The notes below the pieces were generated by a model, which was not told where the DNA came from, searched no databases, and saw only the letters and a list, made by a program, of their open reading frames with translations. This document shows positions 57,269 to 64,000 of a DNA stretch of 64,000 nt, piece by piece; the first letter of the stretch is position 1, and each line of letters begins with the position of its first letter. The position numbers were made by a program, and so were the translations under genes. The stretch lies in the NCBI RefSeq assembly GCF_017873335.1, contig NZ_JAGGKB010000002.1, forward strand, positions 1 through 64,000, given 5' to 3'. Source of the stretch: Thermococcus stetteri. GTDB taxonomy: Archaea > Methanobacteriota_B > Thermococci > Thermococcales > Thermococcaceae.

Positions 57269-58038
57269 AGAAGATTTTTGTAAAACCCAGAGAACTCGTT
57301 GTCCCTGGGACTTTACTCGCCCAGGGGCCTTTTAAGAACGGAAGAGGGACTTTCAGGGAAGGCAACGCAATCTATTCCACAGTCATTGGCCTCGTTGAGA
57401 TCAGGGGAAACGTGATAAGGGTCATACCACTCGAAGGCCCGTACATTCCAGAGGTCGGAGACAGCGTCCTGGGGAAGATCGTTGACGTCAAGTTCTCCAG
57501 CTGGACGGTGGACATCGGAGCACCGTATCAGGCAAGCCTCAGGGTTCAGGATGCCGTTGAGGAGAGGATAGACCTGCTCAAGACCGACCTGAGGAAGATA
57601 TTCGACATCGGGGACATAATCTATGCCAAAGTTAAGGCCTTCAATGAGGTAAACCAGATTGACCTCACAACTAAAGGAATGCCCTTCAAGGGCGGCCCGC
57701 TCAGGGGCGGTCAGCTGGTCACAATAACACCGTCCAAAGTTCCCAGGCTTATAGGCAAGGGCGGTTCGATGATCAACATGATAAAGACCCTAACTGGAAC
57801 GAGGATAATAGTCGGTCAGAACGGCTGGGTATGGGTCAGCGGAAAGAACGACGAGCTTGAGAGGCTCGCAATCGAGGCAATACTCAAGGTTGACAGGGAG
57901 AGCCACACCCAGGGCCTCACCGACCGCGTTAAGGAGTTCCTCCTTAGCAGGCTCAGGGAGCTTAAGGAGCAGGGAGTAATAGAGGAAATACCCGAGGTTA
58001 ACGGAGAAGAGGGTGGAGAAGATGATGGGCAGGCCTGA
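57265..58038 (+). CDS. rrp4: Exosome RNA-binding subunit Rrp4
   Basis: Cap protein of the archaeal exosome, 257 residues. N-terminal domain ([20 protein letters not shown]), S1 domain ([20 protein letters not shown]) and KH domain with [11 protein letters not shown]. It recruits RNA to the Rrp41/Rrp42 ring. It ends with an acidic tail ([14 protein letters not shown]) that overlaps the rrp41 start. Confidence 0.96.
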   Translation: MKKIFVKPRELVVPGTLLAQGPFKNGRGTFREGNAIYSTVIGLVEIRGNVIRVIPLEGPYIPEVGDSVLGKIVDVKFSSWTVDIGAPYQASLRVQDAVEERIDLLKTDLRKIFDIGDIIYAKVKAFNEVNQIDLTTKGMPFKGGPLRGGQLVTITPSKVPRLIGKGGSMINMIKTLTGTRIIVGQNGWVWVSGKNDELERLAIEAILKVDRESHTQGLTDRVKEFLLSRLRELKEQGVIEEIPEVNGEEGGEDDGQA

Positions 58039-58771
58039 AGGATTAAAGCTCATCGATGAGAACGGTAAGAGGATTGATGGTAGAAAGAAGTACGAGCTTA
58101 GGCCTATCAAGATGGAAGTGGGTGTCCTCAAGAACGCCGACGGTTCGGCGTACGTTGAGTGGGGCAAGAACAAGGTTTTAGCTGCCGTCTACGGCCCGAG
58201 AGAGATACACCCCAAGCACCTCCAGAGGCCGGACAGGGCCATACTCAGGGTCAGGTACAACATGGCGCCCTTCAGCGTTGAGGAGAGGAAGAAGCCCGGG
58301 CCGGACAGGAGGAGCGTTGAGATAAGCAAGGTCATAAGGGGTGCGCTTGAGCCAGCGTTGCTCCTTCACATGTTCCCAAGGACTGCCATAGACGTCTTCA
58401 TCGAAATACTCCAGGCGGATGCCGGTACGAGGGTTGCCGGAATAACGGCCGCTTCGCTCGCTCTAGCGGATGCGGGGATACCGATGAAAGACCTGGTTGC
58501 CGCGTGCGCCGCTGGAAAGATAGACGGCGAGATAGTGCTCGACCTCAACAAGGAGGAGGACAACTACGGCGAGGCGGACGTGCCAGTCGCTATAATGCCG
58601 CTCAAGAACGACATAACTCTCCTCCAGATGGACGGCTACCTGACGAAGGATGAGTTCCTCGAGGCAGTGAGACTTGCCATAAAGGGCGCCAAAGCCGTTT
58701 ACCAGAAGCAGAGGGAGGCCCTCAAAGAAAAGTACCTCAAAATAGCCCAGGAGGTTGAGGGAAATGAGTGA
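58022..58771 (+). CDS. rrp41: Exosome catalytic subunit Rrp41
   Basis: RNase PH-fold phosphorolytic 3'-5' exonuclease, 249 residues: [57 protein letters not shown] and the catalytic Asp region [23 protein letters not shown] 58022 follows GGGTGGAG. It overlaps rrp4 by 17 bases and rrp42 by 8. Confidence 0.96.
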   Translation: MMGRPEGLKLIDENGKRIDGRKKYELRPIKMEVGVLKNADGSAYVEWGKNKVLAAVYGPREIHPKHLQRPDRAILRVRYNMAPFSVEERKKPGPDRRSVEISKVIRGALEPALLLHMFPRTAIDVFIEILQADAGTRVAGITAASLALADAGIPMKDLVAACAAGKIDGEIVLDLNKEEDNYGEADVPVAIMPLKNDITLLQMDGYLTKDEFLEAVRLAIKGAKAVYQKQREALKEKYLKIAQEVEGNE

Positions 58772-59582
58772 GATGGAAGTCATGGCAAGCATAATGCGCG
58801 ATCACATCATCGAACTGCTCCGCGAGGGCAAGAGAATAGACGGCCGCTCCTTTGAGGACTACCGCGACCTTGAGATCAAGGTCAACGTCATTGAGAAGGC
58901 GGAGGGCTCGGCGTGGGTTAAGCTTGGCGACACTCAGGTTCTCGTCGGCATTAAGGCTGAACTTGGCGAACCCTTCCCTGACCTGCCCGATAGGGGCGTC
59001 ATAACGACAAACGTTGAGCTCGTTCCGCTCGCATCACCTACCTTTGAACCCGGCCCACCGGATGAGAACGCAATCGAACTGGCGCGTGTCGTTGACAGGG
59101 GGATCAGGGAGAGCCAGGCCGTTGACCTGGAGAAGCTCGTCATAGTTCCGGGCAAGCTCGTCAGGGTTATATTCATAGACGTTCATGTCCTCGACCACGG
59201 CGGCAACCTTCTCGACGCCAGCGGAATCGGTGCCATAGCGGCTCTCCTCAGCACGAAGCTGCCAAGGGTCAACTACAACGAGGAAACTGGTGAAGTCGAG
59301 GTACTCGACGAGTACGAGCCTCTTCCAGTTAACCACGTCCCGATTCCAGTCACCTTCGCCAAGATCGGCAACTCAATAATAGTTGACCCGAACCTCGACG
59401 AGGAGCGCGTCATGGACGGCAGGCTCACCATAACGACCGATGAGACCGGACACATCTCAGCGGCCCAGAAGGGTGAAGCTGGAGCCTTCAAACTTGAGGA
59501 GGTTATGTACGCCCTTGAAGTTGCCCTGAAGAAGGGCAACGAGATAAAGGAAAAGGTTCTGAAGGCCGTTGGAAAGGCCTGA
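58764..59582 (+). CDS. rrp42: Exosome subunit Rrp42
   Basis: Structural RNase PH-like partner of Rrp41, 272 residues: [20 protein letters not shown]-type start (here [18 protein letters not shown]), [36 protein letters not shown], then [20 protein letters not shown]. It lacks the active-site acids of Rrp41. ATG 58764 lies inside the rrp41 end. Last exosome gene of the operon. Confidence 0.96.
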   Translation: MSEMEVMASIMRDHIIELLREGKRIDGRSFEDYRDLEIKVNVIEKAEGSAWVKLGDTQVLVGIKAELGEPFPDLPDRGVITTNVELVPLASPTFEPGPPDENAIELARVVDRGIRESQAVDLEKLVIVPGKLVRVIFIDVHVLDHGGNLLDASGIGAIAALLSTKLPRVNYNEETGEVEVLDEYEPLPVNHVPIPVTFAKIGNSIIVDPNLDEERVMDGRLTITTDETGHISAAQKGEAGAFKLEEVMYALEVALKKGNEIKEKVLKAVGKA

Positions 59583-59612
59583 TGTTCTTCTCTTTTGTTT
59601 TGGGTGGTTGTT

Positions 59613-59894
59613 ATGGACGTCATCATGGCCTTAGCTGCAGTAGTTTTTGCGGGATTTGCAGTGAGGACAGTATACCTTCTTTTCCGTGAGGAGCGCAAGA
59701 AAGACCTACTCCTTACATCCGCCATGTGGGGCTTAGCCCTCGTTGTTTGGGGGCTGTATCTCATTACAGTCAGGGGGAAAACTCCGGTTCGATTTGGAGT
59801 CGTGATGTTCGGTTTGACCGCGTTCCTGCTCTCTTTCATAGGTTTGTTCAGGCTTCTTGAGGAGAGTCCATCGGAGTTTGGGAAAGAGCTATAA
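59613..59894 (+). CDS. Small membrane protein after the exosome operon
   Basis: Protein of 93 residues with three likely membrane helices (IMALAAVVFAGFAVRTVYLL, LTSAMWGLALVVWGLYLI, FGVVMFGLTAFLLSFIGLF). GGGTGGTTG precedes ATG 59613, 30 bases after rrp42, so it may be expressed with the exosome genes. In many archaea a ribosomal protein gene follows here instead. Function unknown. Confidence 0.7.
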   Translation: MDVIMALAAVVFAGFAVRTVYLLFREERKKDLLLTSAMWGLALVVWGLYLITVRGKTPVRFGVVMFGLTAFLLSFIGLFRLLEESPSEFGKEL

Positions 59895-59945
59895 AGGAAA
59901 ACATCAAAAGGTAAGACAGTTCACGGTCAATCGGGGGGAATCGTT

Positions 59946-60359
59946 ATGGGACTGTTTGACAGCTTAAAAAAGAAGGATATAAAGCCAAGTGTGAAACCTC
60001 CCAGCATAAAGAAGGAGGTAACGGGCAAGAAGGCTCCCGTCCCTACCAGGACGGAGGTGGATGTCATACCTGTTGAGGAGGATGTTCTTGCTAAGGAGCT
60101 TGTTAAGCCGCAGCTAAGGTACCTGCACAAGATAACTATCACCAGCTACTCCGATCTGGAAAAGGTGTCCAGAGAACTCCAAGACGGCAACATCGTGCTC
60201 GTTGATCTCACTCCTCTTGAGAAGAAGCCCGACATACTTGAGAAGGTTGTCCAGCAGATCAAAGGCATGGTCAGTGCTCTCGACGGACAGGCCGCTAAGG
60301 TCTGCAAGCATGAGATAAAGCTCATCCTCCTGCCAAACGATATAAGGATCGCCAAGTGA
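59946..60359 (+). CDS. sepF: SepF-like cell division protein
   Basis: Membrane anchor for FtsZ in archaea. The 137 residues have the typical layout: N-terminal membrane-targeting helix (MGLFDSLKKKDI), a Pro/Lys linker and the SepF core (ELQDGNIVLVDLTPLEKKPD, VSALDGQAAKVCKHEIKLIL). GGGGGGAATC precedes the ATG. No ftsZ1/2 lies in this window, but a CetZ gene is at 33047. Confidence 0.9.
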   Translation: MGLFDSLKKKDIKPSVKPPSIKKEVTGKKAPVPTRTEVDVIPVEEDVLAKELVKPQLRYLHKITITSYSDLEKVSRELQDGNIVLVDLTPLEKKPDILEKVVQQIKGMVSALDGQAAKVCKHEIKLILLPNDIRIAK

Positions 60360-60441
60360 GGCTTTCCTTTTACACCTGTTCTTCTTCGGTTCTACCATGA
60401 ATTTATAAACGGTTCTCGGTACTTTAGCCTCGGTGATGCTC

Positions 60442-61209
60442 ATGGGTGAAAACGGCGAGAAGAAGGAGAAGGTTGAGGTTCACGAGGAGATAGGCGAGGT
60501 TCAGGTCATTTCCCTTGGAGACTGTCCAATCTGCGGCGGGAAGGGCACGCTCAAGGCCATCCAGTACATCCACGAGATACCCTACTTCGGCAAGGTCATG
60601 GAGAGCACGATATACTGCGAGAGATGCGGCTACCGCAACGCCGACGTCATAATCCTCGAGGACAGGCCTCCAAAGCTCTACACCGTCAAGGTTGAGGAGG
60701 AGAAGGACCTCTTCACGAGGGTCGTCAGGAGCAAGAGCGGAACGATAGAGCTTGACGAAATCGGCGTCAAGATAGAGCCAGGCCCGGCCGCAGAGGGCTT
60801 CGTGACCAACGTTGAGGGAGTCCTTGAGAGGGTCCGCGAGACCCTTCTGATGGCCAGGGAGTTCAAGAGGCAGGAGGGCGACGAAGAGGCCGTTAAGAAG
60901 GCAGATGAGATACTCCAGTACATCGAAGATGTCAAGGAAGGCAAAAAACCCATAACCGTTAGGATAATGGACCCCCTCGGAAACAGCGCCCTCATAGGAG
61001 AAAAAGTCAAGAGCAGGCTTTTGACCGAGGAGGAAATAAAGAAGCTGAGCCTCGGCCCGTACGTCATCGTTCCAGAGGCCGAGGAAGAGAACACTTCAGA
61101 AGGCGAGAAGAAGGAGCTCGATGAAGGAAACTCTCTAGAGGTAAACGACGTCCCTCGCGAGCAGGTCTTCAATAAGCGCCCTCACCCAGGGCTTCCTCGT
61201 TTTTCTTGA
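60442..61209 (+). CDS. ZPR1-type zinc finger protein
   Basis: Protein of 255 residues. CPICGGKGTLKAIQYIHEIP and CERCGYRNADVIILE form one C4 zinc finger followed by the ZPR1 beta domain (VVRSKSGTIELDEIGVKIEP, GFVTNVEGVLERVRETLL). Eukaryotic ZPR1 has two such units and chaperones eEF1A; archaeal forms have one. ATG 60442 after CGGTGATG; ATG 60436 is possible. The last 25 codons overlap the convergent ASCH gene by 75 bases and are not conserved in character, so the stop may have drifted. Confidence 0.88.
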   Translation: MGENGEKKEKVEVHEEIGEVQVISLGDCPICGGKGTLKAIQYIHEIPYFGKVMESTIYCERCGYRNADVIILEDRPPKLYTVKVEEEKDLFTRVVRSKSGTIELDEIGVKIEPGPAAEGFVTNVEGVLERVRETLLMAREFKRQEGDEEAVKKADEILQYIEDVKEGKKPITVRIMDPLGNSALIGEKVKSRLLTEEEIKKLSLGPYVIVPEAEEENTSEGEKKELDEGNSLEVNDVPREQVFNKRPHPGLPRFS

Positions 61210-61659
61210 GAGGTGGATTATGCCCTCCACGTGGATTCCGTAGCGCTCCTTCATCTCCTCCCTGCTCATCGGCTCCTTGAAGAGGAACGGCCTCTCGATC
61301 GTGAAAGCATAACCGTACTCCCTTATGTAGTTACCGAGCCAGTTTTTCCCGTTCTCTCCGTGAACCAGCGTCAGCCCGCTGGCCTCCTTGGTCATCTCCC
61401 AGAGGGTGTCCAGGTCTGCCTTGATGACCTCTCCCACCTCGAAGCCTCCCGCTATCGTCCCCCTCTTCGTTAGGGTCTGCTCCTCGTGGAGGCCGAGTCT
61501 TCTCAGCGTATCCCTCAGCTCGTAAGGGTTCCCCCTAGCGACGTAGAGGAAAACTATGTCCCCCTCACCGAAGGCCCTGCTCTTCCTGAGCTCTACCGTC
61601 TTAAGCCCCCTGAATATCAGCTCCGCGTAGACCTGGTGCAGGGCTATGACGTGCTCCAT
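61135..61659 (-). CDS. ASCH-domain protein (DUF365-like)
   Basis: Protein of 174 residues: MEHVIALHQVYAELIFRGLK and TVELRKSRAFGEGDIVFLYV give the ASCH/PUA-like RNA-binding barrel, followed by GTIAGGFEVGEVIKADLDTL and a C-terminal part with RKTRKPWVRALIEDLLA. Such proteins are thought to bind RNA or modified bases. It has TATA-like TTTTAACCG on the minus strand near 61689-61697. Function not assigned. Confidence 0.8.
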   Translation of the reverse strand: MEHVIALHQVYAELIFRGLKTVELRKSRAFGEGDIVFLYVARGNPYELRDTLRRLGLHEEQTLTKRGTIAGGFEVGEVIKADLDTLWEMTKEASGLTLVHGENGKNWLGNYIREYGYAFTIERPFLFKEPMSREEMKERYGIHVEGIIHLSRKTRKPWVRALIEDLLARDVVYL

Positions 61660-61709
61660 GCTTCCACCGATTCGAAAGATATAAAATCGGTTAAAAAGAG
61701 TTTGGTTTG

Positions 61710-62102
61710 ATGAGGAAAACTCGGGTGGTTGATGAAAGGCGACACAAGTTTCTTGTGCGCTCTGCCCTGTTAGACTTTGTCATTGCCATAGTGAGTTATA
61801 CCTTTTCTGGTTCAGGGCCTTTCCTTGTGTTCCTGACTCTTGGGGTTATTTTCATTCTCCTCGACAGACTCGGAACACCTGCCGTTGAGCTTGATATTGA
61901 CGGCACCACCTACTGGATATATCCAAGCTGGAACTTCTCCGAGATTGTAGTTGATGGGGGAGATAGAAGGACCTTTCCCCTGCTTCCTGGCAAGAACACT
62001 ATCGAGGTTGGTAGAAAGGTCATTAACGTTTACCAAATGCCAAGGCGCTTCTTTCCAGCTCTCTTTGTTGAGTTTGAAGGAGAGAAGATCAAACTGCTCT
62101 AA
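61710..62102 (+). CDS. Membrane protein with small external or cytoplasmic beta domain
   Basis: Protein of 130 residues: two hydrophobic segments (SALLDFVIAIVSYTFSG, PFLVFLTLGVIFILLD) and a beta-rich C-terminal half (AVELDIDGTTYWIYPSWNFS, KNTIEVGRKVINVYQMPRRF). No ribosome site; TATA-like CGGTTAAAAAG about 20 bases ahead, so probably leaderless and divergent from the ASCH gene. Overlaps the end of the convergent homoserine dehydrogenase by 14 bases. Confidence 0.7.
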   Translation: MRKTRVVDERRHKFLVRSALLDFVIAIVSYTFSGSGPFLVFLTLGVIFILLDRLGTPAVELDIDGTTYWIYPSWNFSEIVVDGGDRRTFPLLPGKNTIEVGRKVINVYQMPRRFFPALFVEFEGEKIKLL

Positions 62103-63093
62103 GTCCAGCCTTAATAATGTCGCTCACAACACCGCTGGCGGTCTCCTTGAGCCCCGCTCCCGCGCCCTTTATTACCAGCTCCCCCAGCAGGTCAGTCCTT
62201 ATGACCGCCGCGTTCTCGTGGCTTTCCACCGCGAGCGGGCTTTCCCTCGGTATCTCTGCAGGTTCTACGGCAACTCTCCCCTTTTCCACTCTCGCTACCA
62301 ATCTGATAGTCTTCCCCTTGGTCTTTGCCCTTTCAATCTCCCCCTCGGTGACCTCGGCAATGCCTCTGACCCTGATCTCATCGTACGTTATCGGATGGAA
62401 GGCGAGGCAGTGAAGTATCGTGGCTTTGTATCCAGCGTCGATGCCGAGTACGTCCCCGCTCGGGTCCCTCTCGGCTATTCCGAGTTTCTGGGCCTTTGCC
62501 AGCGCCTCCTCAAAGCTCAATCCCCTTTCCATCTGGGTCAGGATAAAGGTCGTTGTCGCGTTGAGGACTGCTTCGATACTCTGGACGTCATCACCCAGCA
62601 GGTTCTCCCTCAGAAGGCCTACTATCGGCGTCCCGGCCATTACTGTTGCCTCGAAGAGGTATAGGACTCCCCTCTTTTCGGCCTCGCCTATAAGCTCCCT
62701 GTAGTGGTACGCAAGGGGCGGCTTGTTGCTCGTTACAACGCTTTTTCCTTCTTTCAGGGCCGCCAGGTGCCACTTCCAGGCTTCTTTATCGTTGGTAACG
62801 TCCACGACAACCTCAGCATCGACCTCCCTGACCACATCCCCTGGCGTTAGCTCGTAGACCTCGTAGTCGTTGGTCCACGCGGAGAGCTTACCGAAGGTCT
62901 CCTTCACGAGGAGCGCTTCCATCAGGTCTATCCCCTCGGGGAGCCAAACCGTTCCACTGGTGTCTGAAATGCTGACGACGTTTATCTTTACCCCGTAGCG
63001 ATCCTCAAAAAACCTGCTCTTTTTGAGAAGAACGCTCGCCGTTGCCCTTCCAACGTTTCCAAAACCCACAAGCGAAACCCTAACTTCCTTCAA
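62089..63093 (-). CDS. Homoserine dehydrogenase
   Basis: Reduces aspartate semialdehyde to homoserine in threonine and methionine synthesis. The 334 residues start VRVSLVGFGNVGRATASVLL (NADP-binding), with TNDKEAWKWHLAALKEGKSV, SNKPPLAYHYREL, EATVMAGTPIVGLLRENL and ERDPSGDVLGIDAGYKATIL, the catalytic block with the conserved Lys and Asp. It lacks the C-terminal ACT domain. TTG 63093 is my choice since GGTGGTG lies just ahead; GTG 63102 is an alternative. Confidence 0.93.
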   Translation of the reverse strand: MKEVRVSLVGFGNVGRATASVLLKKSRFFEDRYGVKINVVSISDTSGTVWLPEGIDLMEALLVKETFGKLSAWTNDYEVYELTPGDVVREVDAEVVVDVTNDKEAWKWHLAALKEGKSVVTSNKPPLAYHYRELIGEAEKRGVLYLFEATVMAGTPIVGLLRENLLGDDVQSIEAVLNATTTFILTQMERGLSFEEALAKAQKLGIAERDPSGDVLGIDAGYKATILHCLAFHPITYDEIRVRGIAEVTEGEIERAKTKGKTIRLVARVEKGRVAVEPAEIPRESPLAVESHENAAVIRTDLLGELVIKGAGAGLKETASGVVSDIIKAGLRAV

Positions 63094-63135
63094 GAACACC
63101 ACCGGAGTAAAATAGGAAAAAAGCTTAAAGCCCTT

Positions 63136-63978
63136 TCACTTGTTCAGGATGACTCTAATGAGGTTCATATCCCTGACTATTCCAACGAGTTCGTCCTGGC
63201 CCCTTATGACGGGAAGCTGTTCTATCTCGTACTTGACCATCTTCTGGGCAACATCGTAGACGCTCATATGGGGTGTAGCCACGACGACGTGGGGGTTCAT
63301 TATCTCCTCAACTGGCTTCTTCGGGAGATGGAGTTCGGCCTTCTCGAAGAGGAGCGTTGGGTGGCTTTCTAGTATCCACTCCTCCTCACTGGAAGCGGCG
63401 AGCTCGGTGCTCTTCATGACCCTGACCACTTCGCTGTCCCTGAGGAGGTCGGTTTCATCGACCATGCCTATGAGGTTCCCGTCGTCGTCTATGACAGGTA
63501 TCGCCATTGCATTGCAGAGGAGGAGGGCCTTGAGCGCTGCCTTCAGAGGTGTTCCACGCCATACGACGCTGACGTTCCTCTGGTAGTACGGCTCTATCGT
63601 CACTTCCTTGAGCTTTTCATTCTTTGAGAGGTATCTCCTTATTATGTCGCCAACGGTCAGAATGCCAACGGGCCTGTTCTCCTCGTCAACCACGATAACG
63701 CGCCTGTAGTCCATTTCGAGCATTTTCTTAACGGCTTTCTTCAGGTCGTCGTTCGCCTTTACTGTTGGAACCTCCCTCTTGACGAGCATGGCCAGCTGGT
63801 CCTCGTCAGGGTGGAGGAGAACCCTCTTTATGCTGACTATTCCGACGAGCCTTCCGTCCTTTCCAACCACCGGGAACGAGCGAACGTTGTGCTTCCTGAA
63901 GAGCTCGATGGCGTACTCCCTCGTCGCGGGGAGCTGGATCACAACTGGGTCCTTTGTCATCAGTGTCTTTACCCTCAT
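63136..63978 (-). CDS. Four-CBS-domain regulatory protein
   Basis: Protein of 280 residues made of four CBS motifs in two Bateman pairs: RVKTLMTKDPVVIQLPATRE, REVPTVKANDDLKKAVKKML, NVSVVWRGTPLKAALKALLL and IMNPHVVVATPHMSVYDVAQ, each followed by a PVVxxxGxLVGIV strand. CBS pairs bind adenosyl ligands and act as energy sensors. There is no fused enzyme domain. ATG 63978 follows GGTGGTG. It is 43 bases upstream of homoserine dehydrogenase on the same strand and may be co-transcribed. Confidence 0.92.
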   Translation of the reverse strand: MRVKTLMTKDPVVIQLPATREYAIELFRKHNVRSFPVVGKDGRLVGIVSIKRVLLHPDEDQLAMLVKREVPTVKANDDLKKAVKKMLEMDYRRVIVVDEENRPVGILTVGDIIRRYLSKNEKLKEVTIEPYYQRNVSVVWRGTPLKAALKALLLCNAMAIPVIDDDGNLIGMVDETDLLRDSEVVRVMKSTELAASSEEEWILESHPTLLFEKAELHLPKKPVEEIMNPHVVVATPHMSVYDVAQKMVKYEIEQLPVIRGQDELVGIVRDMNLIRVILNK

Positions 63979-64000
63979 CTTCACCACCGCTCTATCTAAA

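Noticed and set aside
59273-59839. 188-codon minus-strand frame over rrp42 and the next gene
   Set aside because: Shadow frame with Ser/Thr/Arg bias; both sense genes have good starts and family or membrane features.

Overview
The window is chromosomal DNA of a hyperthermophilic euryarchaeon of the order Thermococcales, most likely a Thermococcus close to T. kodakarensis. Supporting signs are archaeal TATA boxes 25-30 bases ahead of tRNA and leaderless genes, strong GGAGGTG-type ribosome sites, archaeal information genes (exosome, proteasome alpha, Rpo7, Spt4, S24e, S27ae), a branched-polyamine synthase, an Asp-ligated ferredoxin and two subtilisins with the architectures of Tk-SP and Tk-subtilisin. 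The species was not established.

Layout. 1-17.4 kb: four tRNA genes, a secreted subtilisin with a neighbouring membrane-anchored alpha-toroid protein, metabolic genes (BpsA, PP-loop protein, MIP18-type Fe-S protein, ferredoxin, nicotinate phosphoribosyltransferase, an NfnSL/Sud oxidoreductase with two SurR-type sites, phosphopantothenate synthetase, a frameshifted cysteine synthase) and a decayed stretch at 10.2-11.15 kb holding a TnpB-type element end and a 119-bp miniature inverted-repeat element. 17.8-22.9 kb: two winged-helix regulators, a structured leader, three secreted paralogues with the mature N-terminal pattern NFRxYxxxR, a SipW-type signal peptidase and a DUF5305-like membrane protein; this looks like an archaeal TasA/bundling-pilus locus. 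22.9-25.3 kb: pyrophosphatase and a transcription/translation cluster with GTP-dependent dephospho-CoA kinase. 25.4-28.7 kb: second subtilisin, then a scar where a glycerate kinase and a glycogen-debranching enzyme were joined through their C-terminal parts, followed by a frameshifted GH130 gene.

30.8-43.0 kb is the most unusual block: a 12-kb same-strand run, mostly with overlapping start and stop codons, encoding a secreted alpha-toroid protein, a CetZ/FtsZ-type tubulin homologue, a membrane protein, six consecutive proteins with pilin-like N-termini (up to 784 residues) and a DUF2101-like membrane protein. No secretion ATPase or pilus platform gene is present. I propose it as a CetZ-linked surface system.

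43.3-64 kb is mostly housekeeping and transport: MarC, asparaginase, an MFS/PadR pair with a 28-bp dyad, nicotinamidase, IorA, MazG, a HIT gene broken by an IS607-type element that kept its tnpA but lost its tnpB, the proteasome/SBDS/exosome operon, SepF, ZPR1, homoserine dehydrogenase and a four-CBS protein.

A second theme is gene decay. A nucleotidyltransferase, the cysteine synthase and GH130 carry small indels; glycerate kinase, the debranching enzyme and HIT are truncated or interrupted. Short indels could be sequence errors, so they are flagged as such.
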